In this document: positions 55,856 through 64,000 of the stretch, in pieces
Position numbering within the stretch: position 1 is the first letter of the stretch
How the letters are laid out: the number at the start of each line of letters is the position of its first letter
Position numbers and translations under genes: made by a program
From: Haliclona indistincta
Taxonomy: Eukaryota; Porifera; Demospongiae; Haplosclerida; Chalinidae
Direction of reading: 5' to 3'
NCBI GenBank assembly: GCA_964017065.1
Contig: OZ024786.1
Span: 9,677,047-9,741,046 of the forward strand
Length of the DNA: 64,000 bases
The notes under the pieces: generated by a model
What the model was told of the DNA's origin: nothing
The model's database searches: none
What the model saw: the letters and a program-made list of their open reading frames with translations, nothing else

Positions 55856-56960
55856 GTATTTCTGTGCACTGTATAACATAATTATTCATTATTTCTGTTA
55901 AATCAGGAATCATTCTAACGTAAAAATGAAAATTTAAGTGCCCCCAGTATCGCATGCAAGAATTATACAGCCATGTTACATCATACATAGTTTATGCATG
56001 GCAGTATGGCTTGCATTGATGTAACAATCACTACGTTTTGATCACACAAGCACGAAATGATGAGGCTGAGTGCTCTTGCTCTGTCTATTGGCATTAAGTT
56101 CCAGTACTACATTCCAGATTTAGATAATTATTTCTAGTTAGCTAATACCACTTGTCTTCATTACCAACTTTTTTGCACGGAGACTGCTTATAATTGCATG
56201 TATACTAAAGAATTAGCTCTCGTTTCATAACTCAAAGATGTACATGTAACTAAATTGCTATCGTCAATGTCAATCCCATGTTTACTGCCTGGTCAATGGT
56301 CATCATAAATATACAATTTCTATTAGTCGTTTCACGTGATAGTGCTGTGCTGGCTTAAGATGGTCAGCGGCAAGGAAGTTTCTTCAAAAATTATTGACCA
56401 CTGAGCTGTGTCTCTGTACATAGTGTTTCACATTGTTCCTTCACACAGGCCGTCGTGGCCATTTGTTTTTCTGTGAAAGGATCAGCAGTAGCTTGAGTTT
56501 TTTTAAGTTGGACAAACTGTTGCCAGTCATGGCCATGTTCAGAGAAGATGTATTCGGCAAGTTCAGTGATGTTGTTGAATGATTTTGTCATTCTGCCGTT
56601 TTTCTGATTGCACAGATTTTTGAATTGTTTTTTGGATGTTTTCTGGTTTTCAGTGAAAGAGCAATTGTTTCTAGAAGGCTAAAAATCCACTTGTTTTGGT
56701 GTGGTCGAGACCGACATCCTGAACGCAATAATTCTCATATTGCACGAGCAGACGGTGCTATTACTGGTTTGTAGCACGACGGCTTGCTGCTGTCGTTTTC
56801 TTGAAGTCGAGCCAAGGTCAGTCTCCCAGTGGTGTATCCAGGAATTTTACATTGGGAGGGCACCTCACAGACTCACAGTAGCAAACGTAAACGGCGCGCA
56901 GAGAGTGCCACGAATAATTTGCTTATTAATATTCATGAGTTCATGAATTCATTCACAATA
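55855..56960. repeat. Repeat D, copy 2
   Basis: Near-identical to 28,070-29,180, joined on its left to a pogo-like relic in the same way, so the P2/P6-plus-D arrangement was duplicated as a unit. Confidence 0.85.
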
Positions 56961-56964
56961 ATTA

Positions 56965-58240
56965 TTATAATAATTAGTTAATCCACAATCACTTTTTACA
57001 AACTGTGTGACAACTTCATCTAGATTAATTTTGGTAGATATTTCTTTCTCAAAAGCCAGGACTGCACTGTAAGATCACTTAACCTGTCTTTACTCATTGT
57101 AGAACGTAAGTGCTCACCTTGATTTAGCTAGTGCCAGTGATCTTTTCATTGCCACAAAAGCATCTTTACAAGAGTGTAGAAGTGATAGTTTGTGGTTAAA
57201 AGTCAGTGGTTATATGTTGATAGAATCAGTAGTACATACGATTGTGCAGTGGCAGAAAAGACCTCCGAAATTAAGGCCTAACGAATTCCATCCAAGCATG
57301 CAACCCGAAAAGCTCTACCTTACTGCACCCAGCTTCATTGAATGCCCTTGTCAATAATTACAACTTTGATAAGGATACAGTCGCTTTAGAGTATTAATAA
57401 CCAAACAATGACATCAGTCATTTACAATAAACATTAATTTTGTTTCACCCTTGCCCCTTGGTACTGGGAATGGTGGTCTGTACATGTATCCACTCTACAT
57501 TAATGCATGAGCATACAAACCAGGCTCCACCAACAGACCTCAGGTTGGGCCGTGTAAATGTACATGTAATACATAGTAGACTAGTACTACTCATACCTTC
57601 CCTGAAACAGCCTTAATAACAGCGTTACTCTCCACTCTCTGTTCTGGCAATAAATCCCCAGTGTTTTCTTTCAACTAGAAAGAAAATCACGTCGCGGTCT
57701 TTTTGCGGCATTCGCTGACCTTTTTGTGGGCAAGCTTTGCCCTCAAAAAGGTCAGCAAATGCTGAATAAAAGACTTCTTTTAGGTGCCTCTGGTTGTTTA
57801 CAGCTGGCAGTTGCACGGGACACCTCCTCTCCCCGTACATGATTTAATTTGATGATGATAATTGTTAGCAGTTAATGTTTATCCTTTGCCGTGTATTGCA
57901 ACTAGAAAGCCAGTCTGCTAGTATGTACATTCTTGTGTTCATTCTTGGTGTGTCTGTGGTCTTTGGAGCTGATCCTGTGTACTGGATCATTGTGATCAGT
58001 GTGATGGTATCATCATAGCAATATGGTGGTGGTGGTGGTACTGGGAGAGAGGAACACAGATTATAATGTTATCATGATTTATGACACTTTACAGACCATA
58101 TCTCAGCTTATTCTTCTTTTAGCCACAGCTAAAGAGGCTGGGTTTTTCTTCGTTCTATCATCATAATTATCTGGATTCATCTACCAGCGGAAATGTCTCC
58201 TCGATGGTTTACTATGAAACAATTTTTACCTCCATCTGAC
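56965..58240. other. Mostly non-genic; one possible exon at 57,625-57,840
   Basis: The minus-strand frame 57,840-57,625 (MYGERRCPVQLPAVNN, FYSAFADLFEGKA, RDVIFFLVERKHWGF) is 71 codons and includes a palindrome at 57,717-57,757 (TGACCTTTTTG...CAAAAAGGTCA). No family is recognised. GGT microsatellite at 58,026-58,040. Confidence 0.35.
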
Positions 58241-58269
58241 GACGTCTGACAAATCGAATTTCTAGTGTA

Positions 58270-58589
58270 AAAGTCCTCACTGCTGGAATCGTACCTCTTC
58301 ATATCGAAATCAAAGTGGAGGAGACATGGTAATATATGATTTGGCTTGTCAGCAATAGTGTGAGTCTGTACACTACTGGATGAATTTTATCGAGAATGCC
58401 TGCACCTCAGCCAATGAATCACCACACATCATCATAGTTGGCAGCTATGCTGACCTATTCAAGTCACCACGAGAAATAAAGGAGAAGAGTTCACTACTGG
58501 AGAGCATAGCAGAGAGAGTGGTGATCAATTTGAATGCACTAAGATTCCTTGAAATTTTTTGCACGAACTATGATTTAGAACGATTGTAA
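58270..58589 (+). pseudogene. Roco-type (Ras-of-complex) GTPase domain relic
   Basis: TAGIVPLHIEIK in one frame, then GGDMVIYDLACQQ, a G3-like DLAGQ with Gly changed to Cys, an in-frame TAG at 58,356-58,358, then HYWMNFIENACTSANESPHI, IIVGSYADLFKSP (the beta-strand before the base-recognition motif) and SSLLESIAERVVIN. This order matches Roco/LRRK-like GTPases of sponges and other invertebrates as I recall them. The stretch between G3 and the helix before FIENAC is missing. A frameshift lies near 58,312. Downstream YFYKQLPKSKHLNTYLVDDV (58,705-58,765) may be a further remnant. Confidence 0.55.
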
Positions 58590-58599
58590 AGTGCTTCTG

Positions 58600-59900
58600 C
58601 TACTGAGTGAGTATGAGAACATGTCAAGATTCCGTCTGTCTTTGCTGAGGTATACGTGACCTGGAAGAGGGCAAGAGTGTAATGACCAACTGCAAAAGGT
58701 GTCTATTTTTACAAGCAACTCCCCAAGTCCAAGCACCTCAACACATACCTAGTGGATGATGTAGCAAAGGATTCAGGTATACCAGAGTCTGCAATCGCAA
58801 TAAACAGTAGCAGCTACTATTGACTACTATTATAATATGAATCTTAGTCAGTCTTTCTCATTTTTGAAGAGCGTCCCTTCAATTTTTCTGTCTTATTGTC
58901 TTTTCTAAGTACACGCCGGTCATCTTCAGCCCTTTAATAGTATTCCTTTACTTGTCACCATTTCGTTCTTGCCTAAGTAACTATTACGTGCTATTCATCA
59001 CTCGGTAAAGTGTTCAGCTATTTCATGGTCTTATTATTTTTTTGCCTGGACAAGATTCGATTTGACGTCTGGTTTCACACTTTGCGTGCAACTTAATTAT
59101 TCATGTGGCTCCACCCACAGCGTGAAATTTTGGTTGGTAAATATGGGGATTTTGCTGGAGAGGTTGTTAAGGGGTTGTGTATCTAAGCACTTGTTTACTT
59201 GTCTACCAACAGATCATAGCAACCATTGGGCACCTTGTGCTATAGGCTGTTTGCTGACATGCTGAGCCCTGTTCGTGATCATGTTCATGTTACAGTCACA
59301 GCTTTATGTTATGCTTACAGGCTAAACATGTAAGAGCTACTTGGTACAGCAATTGTCAGAGAAGGGCTTGGGGACTGGGTGGTACCACAACTACCAGGGG
59401 AGGGGCTTTTGGACCAGGTTGGTCTTAGATTGTGTCATTGTCACATTTGGAGCTGTGCTAGGTTCATGTAGCACAGTAGTTCAGCATAATTTTCTGACAG
59501 GCAATCGTAGTTATAAAGATAAACAATCACCTAGTGTCACATCTCCCCTTTCAAGTGGATTGATCTCTGTAGCGAAGTGAAGGATTGCACTAACTGTCTG
59601 AGGAGGGCTTGGGTGATACCATAAATGGGCTTGGAGACCGGGTGATGCTGAATTAACTGCCAGAGGAGCGGCTGGTGGTCCAGATCACTGGAGCAAGAGC
59701 TGGGTGTGGTGTTGATGTTTTCTATTGGGTCTGAAAAATAACAATGCTGTCAAGTCACACCTTGGCAAAAAATTTCAACTTACTAATAGGCTTATGGAAA
59801 TATCACTTTCATCACTGCTAGTGAAGCAATCAAAACTCGCTATACATAGTTTAAGTGTGAACTCACGCTTACTTAATCAGCGCAGCGCCACTGGAGTCGT
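58600..59900. other. Non-genic
   Basis: Diverged G-rich repeats (GGGCTTGGGGACTGGGTGGT, GGGCTTGGAGACCGGGTGAT) at 59,362-59,680 and the TTAATTATTCATGTGGCTCC motif shared with 1,975. No gene supported. Confidence 0.5.
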
Positions 59901-59906
59901 GTCACT

Positions 59907-60165
59907 CTGTGGTATTGTTGCTTAACCCATACTGATTTCCTTCAGATCCCATGAACGGGAATCCTCTATCCCATTGTAGCGAGAATGGTAAATAGTCAAA
60001 TCACACTATGGTATTGTTGCTTAACCCATTCTGATTTCCTTCAGATCCCATGAACGGGAATCCTCTATCCCATTGTAACGAGAATGGTAAATAGTCAAAT
60101 CACACTGTGGTATTGTTGCTTAACCCATTCTGATTTCCTTCAGATCCCATCAACGGGAATCAACT
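59907..60165. repeat. 99-bp tandem repeat, 2.6 units
   Basis: Units start GGTATTGTTGCTTAACCC at 59,911, 60,010 and 60,109. The units are about 97 percent alike by eye. Confidence 0.95.
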
Positions 60166-60316
60166 AAAGACTAATATTATTATTGTCTTGTTATCTTTAA
60201 ACACAATGATACAAAAAACGAAATAGTACAACAAACACAATGATATGATACAAACTATTTAAATAGTACCTATTTCTTTGCAGTCTATCATTTCATACTT
60301 GCACTTCAAGTATTAC

Positions 60317-60725
60317 CATCTCGTAGTCATGTCCCTTGTCGATCCTCCTCCTCCTCTCGTTGAGGCAGTCCAAGACATGCCTCGTGATGCCTCTTCTTCC
60401 GAAGGTGACACCTGGCAGCGAAGCTGGACTGTACTGACATTCTGGTAGCAGCTCCGCTACCAGGTGCTCCAATTTGCTGTTCTCCTCCTGAGTGTTCGGT
60501 CCGGATCCTTTGAATATAGGCAACTTGTTGCCAGGCCATTTTTCCTTGACAGCTTTGTTTATCCTCTTTCTTCTAAGAGTGTATAATCAATATCATGATT
60601 ATAATAATTATACCACCAGTAAACATACTCTTACTTTATTAGGTAGGTACTCTTCTCCTCAGGCAGTATCTGGGCCAGTTCAGCATTGAATAGTTTCCTA
60701 TCCACTGCTGAACTGGCTGCTGGGA
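60317..60725 (-). CDS. Two-exon gene fragment, basic/helical product
   Basis: Exon A (about 60,725-60,635) reads SSAVDRKLFNAELAQILPEE, KSTYLI and ends in phase 2 at donor GTAAGAG. The 62-bp intron is 60,634-60,573, with acceptor CTCTTAG. Exon B (60,572-60,317) continues in phase: KRINKAVKEKWPGNKLPIFK, EENSKLEHLVAELLPECQYS, RRGITRHVLDCLNERRRRID, and ends at a GATG|GTAATA donor, or else continues to a stop at 60,293. The exact phase match supports a real intron. 12-bp inverted arms GCCAGTTCAGCA fall within exon A. Family unknown; the Arg/Lys content suggests nucleic-acid or nuclear association. Confidence 0.5.
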
Positions 60726-60759
60726 TGGAGCTAGCCACACCTGATCCCCGGCATCATTG

Positions 60760-61690
60760 CAAGGAGTGGCCTGCACCTTACCAAATAGTTGCCTAAATTT
60801 TAGGCAACTCTTCAGTTTTTTTTAGGCCACACCTTTGCAAATCCGCTGGGGTGCCAGATGTGGCTAGCATCACCGCCGTCTCACCGTCTACGTCCTCCTC
60901 TGTGTAATAGACAATAATTTATATAAAATTAAGCGCTTTGTTTACTTCACTTAAGCTTAACTTAGCGGTGTATTAGTGGGTATGGAATTAAGTAGGTTTA
61001 ATTACATTTAGACCATACCACGTGACTTTCGACCAATCAGATCGCTCAAAAAGTGTGCATTAAATAGCTTTAATGAAGGCCGTGACTCCATCGACCGTGA
61101 CCCCGTAACCACTCTTGTGGAAGGGGTGTGGTTGGTAAAGCCACAAGGGACACTCCCCCCTAGTGCTGACACTATACACATAGAACATATACGCCAAACA
61201 CACAACCACCTTGTGTAGGTGGGACGCCAAACACACAACCACCTTGTGTAGGTGGGACGCCAAACACGTGCACATGACCACCTTACACAGGCGGTACGCC
61301 ACACACTTTCGAGACACAACAACATACCTTCACGGGCAGGGGCACCGGTCACGGAAGCCCCAAACCCCAGAAGGCAGACATATATGGGGGAGTGTATGTC
61401 GACCCTCGACACCAATGCCCAGACACTCCCCAACCCTCAGGATGACGCATTTCACAATGACATTCATGAATATCATTAGCAATAAATATTCCTTTATACT
61501 CAGAGCAAACGACTGAAAATACAAGAGAATGGAGAAGAATGGGACGTACAAAGGCTAACAGGATATACTATACATGCAATACAAACAAAACAAATGCTAA
61601 ATACATGAAGGGGTCCACTACAGTCAATAATCATACTATAGTCAATGTCGACCAAGGGAAGATAGGTCACCGATTGCGCCTTGGATATAG
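60760..61690. other. Non-genic; includes 33-bp tandem repeat and a partial hairpin-element end
   Basis: Short perfect hairpin GTTGCCTAAATTTTAGGCAA (60,788). 61,011-61,073 is the start of the element seen at 51,620. 61,191-61,310 holds three to four 33-bp units (ACGCCAAACACACAACCACC...). The 61,300-61,690 stretch is probably the 3' untranslated part of the DIRS element on the minus strand. Confidence 0.55.
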
Positions 61691-61695
61691 TGACT

Positions 61696-62640
61696 TCACG
61701 TAGGTAGTCCTGAGGTGAGGTCCGGGGGAAGGAGCCGTGTAGTGGAGGCTGCTAACTGGTGGGCTGGCGTCCGAATGTATCGCTGGAATGCCGCCGAGTG
61801 CCAGCGGCCAAGAGTTTGAATCAGCGAGTCCTCCAGTCCAGCCTGTGCCGCCGCAGTAGCAGCACCTATCCTAAAGCTATGGTGCATGAGCCTATTCTTC
61901 GACAAAGTGTGGCCGTTGCTGAATAGGAACAGTGGACCTGGTCGCCGCCCACGTTGCGCCAGGTAGCTAAGCAAGGCAGCCAACGGGCATATAGTTCTCC
62001 CTGTACTTCCAAGGCAGATGGTCACACCATTTCCGAATGGGTCTACTTTGGAGCGTCGCAAACGGAGTGAAAGGACTGATGGGGCTTGGTGGGAGTTGAC
62101 AGACACATCTTGTGGCCCAAGCTTGTCAGGCGTGTAAGCTTGCCAGGATTGACATGTAAACTCACCAGCACGCATAAAACCAAAAAACCCAACACAGCAA
62201 GTAGCCCACAGCATCGCTGCGTCATGCTAGGAGATCTCCTGCGTGCTGGACCAGACTGTGTGAAGGAGTGTTAAGTGCCTTGGTGTGATCGGACGTCGCT
62301 GCTGCCGTGTACTTGGCTGAGCTACGCGGTGGATCCCTCGAAGAACGTAGTCCAAGAGGGGAAAATCCTCCAAGTGTGGGTCTGGAAGCCCACTTGCAAT
62401 TTGGAGGAACCGAATGCCACTAAGGTAAGCGCGGATTGACTGGTATGCGAGACCAGATTGCCCCAAGTGGGCAACAAAGCGAGTCAGTGTGCTTTGATCT
62501 AATGGTAGGGAGGGGAGATTTAGACTTGCGCAAAAGGTGGTGTAGCGGTTGGCAGCCGAGTGATACATCGCTAGTGTGGCTGGAGTTAATGCATTCCTAA
62601 AGTATCCACGAACAGTGCTGTCCAACTGAGAGAGCCCCAA
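61696..62640 (-). pseudogene. DIRS tyrosine recombinase with one in-frame stop and a short deletion
   Basis: The frame runs from 62,640 to 61,696, with only a TAG at 62,227-62,229 inside it (IS*HDAAMLWATCC). N-terminal SAM-like part: LDSTVRGYFRNALTPATLAM, LTRFVAHLGQSGLAYQSIRA. Catalytic part: FMRAGEFT (Arg), LSLRLRRSKVDPFGNGVTIC, HHSFRIGAATAAAQAGLEDS (HxxR), LGRWHSAAFQRYIRTP (W/H and Tyr). Compared with the other DIRS copy, about 19-20 residues between LSKNRL and HHSFRIG are missing, without loss of frame. All catalytic residues remain, but stop and deletion suggest it is inactive. Confidence 0.8.
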
Positions 62641-63995
62641 TCTGGTCTCTGGCTCACTAAGAGGTCTGAGAGTTGAGATGGGACTGAGTACTGTGTCTCC
62701 TGTGAAAATAGAGAAGGGAATAAGTGAAGATTATCACGTGATAGAGCATCTGCCGCATTATTCTGTACCCCTGGTATGTGCTCTGCCAAGTAGTCAAACT
62801 GGAACAATGCGCTATAAAAATGAAAACAGCGGAGTAGGTGCAGGGCGTTCACATCGCTGGTCGACCCCGACTGAAGGATCGAAACAACCGCCATATTATC
62901 CGAGTGGAAGCACACCGTCGAGCGATGCCATTGCCCTCCCCATAAAGCAGCCGAGATGACGACTGGAACAAGCTCCTTCACCGCTATATTTATGTTTGCC
63001 CATGATTGTGGCCATTGCAGCTGGAACCACATAGACGGTGGTACCAAGCCACCGCAACCAAACGACCTGGACGCGTCAGTGTAAACATGAATGGATGCAA
63101 CTGGTGTATGTTGAAAAAACATGGTACCATTCCAGTGCACCAAGAAATATTCCCACCAGAGAAGATCCGCCCGGGCTGCCACATCCAGGTGGACGAAACC
63201 AGAGGGACACGGCGCCTTCAAGATCGAAAAGAGATGCCGCAAGAAGATCCTGCCCTGTCTGATAACTGTAGCAGCATGTGAGAGGTGACCTAGAAGAGAT
63301 TCGAAGTCTTTGTGTCTTCCTGAGCGCCTTGTCCGCCATGGTCGCACCAACGACCGCATGTGGTCCAGCTTGTTCCCCGGGAGCCGTAGCTCAAACCTGG
63401 AAGTATCGACAACAATTCCCAGAAAAGTAACTATGGTTGCCGGCCCCTCAATCTTGTGGGTTGCCACTGGGACGCCGAGACGGCTGAGAGTATGGAGGAT
63501 GAGCGGCAGGGTTGGGACGTGAACTGTCGCTGGGGGGATAAAAAACAGGAAGTCGTCCAGATAATGAATGTGAAAGTGTAATCCTGCTTCCAGAAGCGCC
63601 CATCCAATAGCATCTGCCACGGCTGTGAAAATCACTGGTGCAGAGCGCAGACCGAAGGGCAATGCTTGATCAACGTATACCCAGTTGTCCCAAGTGACAC
63701 CAAATAGGTGTTGATCCTGGGGGTGCAGTGGGACTATCCGGTAGGCACTCTTCAGGTCGATTTTAAGGAGCAAGGTATCTCTTCCAAGACGAGTGATAAA
63801 CTGAAGAGCCCTGTCCACCGATGAATAATCTACTGTGCACAACGATGGGAGGATGCCGTCGTTCACACTGTGACCCTCCGGGTAGGACAGGTCGACAATC
63901 ATTCGCCATTGACCCGATCCTCGTCCTTTAGGAACAAGACCGATCGGACTGCAGTGGATTGATCTGTGTGGGGCTAAGCACAGAGGACCTACCAT
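62586..63995 (-). CDS. DIRS reverse transcriptase-RNase H, 5' partial
   Basis: 469 codons, open to the window edge. RT: SPIGLVPKGRGSGQWRMIVD, LLKIDLKSAYRIVPLHPQD (first Asp), ALPFGLRSAPVIFTAVADAI, FHIHYLDDFLFFI with the YxDD catalytic pair, and VTFLGIVVDT. RNase H: IHVYTDASRSFGCGG, NIAVKELVPVVISAALWG, CFHSDNMAVVSIL, and NNAADALSRDN: D-E-D-D residues all visible. It makes and processes DNA copies of the element's RNA. Stop at 62,586, overlapping the recombinase frame by 55 nt. No internal break, so this part could still be functional. Confidence 0.85.
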   Translation of the reverse strand: MVGPLCLAPHRSIHCSPIGLVPKGRGSGQWRMIVDLSYPEGHSVNDGILPSLCTVDYSSVDRALQFITRLGRDTLLLKIDLKSAYRIVPLHPQDQHLFGVTWDNWVYVDQALPFGLRSAPVIFTAVADAIGWALLEAGLHFHIHYLDDFLFFIPPATVHVPTLPLILHTLSRLGVPVATHKIEGPATIVTFLGIVVDTSRFELRLPGNKLDHMRSLVRPWRTRRSGRHKDFESLLGHLSHAATVIRQGRIFLRHLFSILKAPCPSGFVHLDVAARADLLWWEYFLVHWNGTMFFQHTPVASIHVYTDASRSFGCGGLVPPSMWFQLQWPQSWANINIAVKELVPVVISAALWGGQWHRSTVCFHSDNMAVVSILQSGSTSDVNALHLLRCFHFYSALFQFDYLAEHIPGVQNNAADALSRDNLHLFPSLFSQETQYSVPSQLSDLLVSQRPDWGSLSWTALFVDTLGMH

Positions 63996-64000
63996 CCTGC

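Larger units (their letters stand above)
61600..64000 (-). mobile_element. DIRS-type retrotransposon, right part beyond window
   Basis: Minus-strand order RT-RNase H then tyrosine recombinase in an overlapping frame, as in DIRS elements. The 5' part (Gag and terminal repeats) lies outside the window. Its left terminal boundary was not resolved. Distinct in sequence from the DIRS fragment at 23.3 kb though clearly of the same group. Confidence 0.85.

Noticed and set aside
59907..60165. CRISPR array
   Set aside because: The 99-bp units are contiguous tandem copies without distinct spacers, in eukaryotic DNA.
61008..61516. Overlapping ORFs of 73-141 codons with WRPTYTRWLCV-type repeats
   Set aside because: They are translations of the 33-bp tandem repeat and surrounding GC-richer sequence, open in several frames at once.
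62678..63522. Plus-strand ORFs opposite the DIRS reverse transcriptase
   Set aside because: They are antisense shadows of a strongly supported coding frame with catalytic motifs.

Overview
Eukaryotic, AT-rich, repeat-dense DNA. The short introns I can phase (50 bp at 5,760-5,809 and 62 bp at 60,573-60,634), the mixture of DIRS, Crypton, Merlin, Tc1/pogo, Copia and TTAA-target elements, and recollected resemblance of several open frames to sponge gene families suggest a marine demosponge of the Amphimedon type. That assignment is inference: no search was run. I see no rRNA, tRNA or CRISPR, and no long conserved housekeeping gene.

Layout. 0-20 kb: sparse coding material. It holds the 3' end of a low-complexity gene (1-804), a two-exon gene for a small secreted Cys-containing protein (5,609-6,117), a Copia Gag relic split by a TA-flanked MITE (7.0-7.7 kb), Tc1/IS630-like and Merlin transposase relics (8.7-9.6 kb), a phase-consistent two-exon fragment (10.7-11.1 kb), an OB-fold-like pseudogene (15.8-17.2 kb) and a Lys/coiled-coil gene (19.0-19.5 kb). 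Several stretches are copied elsewhere in the window.

20.8-33 and 43.7-50.3 kb: two paralogous segments (about 20,790-26,630 and 43,690-50,335) start in a decayed pogo-like transposon and run in parallel. Each carries private insertions, so each serves as the other's empty site: a DIRS fragment in the first; an intact Crypton, a hairpin element and a TTAA element in the second. Between them lie further pogo-like copies and an LTR-type Gag gene (29.7-32.4 kb) interrupted by a Crypton-derived element and then cut by a pogo-like copy.

34.4-39.4 kb: on the minus strand, one long broken gene with a PIN/FEN-like motif, a C-terminal Cys-rich CXC domain and an expanded 36-bp repeat. It is interrupted by one hairpin MITE, one larger insertion, two frameshifts and at least one nonsense codon. 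This is the most unusual coding unit here.

50-64 kb: a coiled-coil gene fragment hit by a TTAA element, second copies of the Merlin and Lys-rich genes, a tandem duplication of pogo-like sequence, a Roco GTPase relic (58.3-58.6 kb), a two-exon gene fragment (60.3-60.7 kb) and, at the right edge, a DIRS retrotransposon with open RT-RNase H and a tyrosine recombinase carrying one stop and a short deletion.

Common theme: at least five long imperfect palindromes with a GC-rich loop, unlike the AT-rich surroundings, sit inside or at the ends of mobile elements. One lies within the mapped boundaries of the intact Crypton, just upstream of its recombinase start, and a similar one precedes the truncated Crypton frame.
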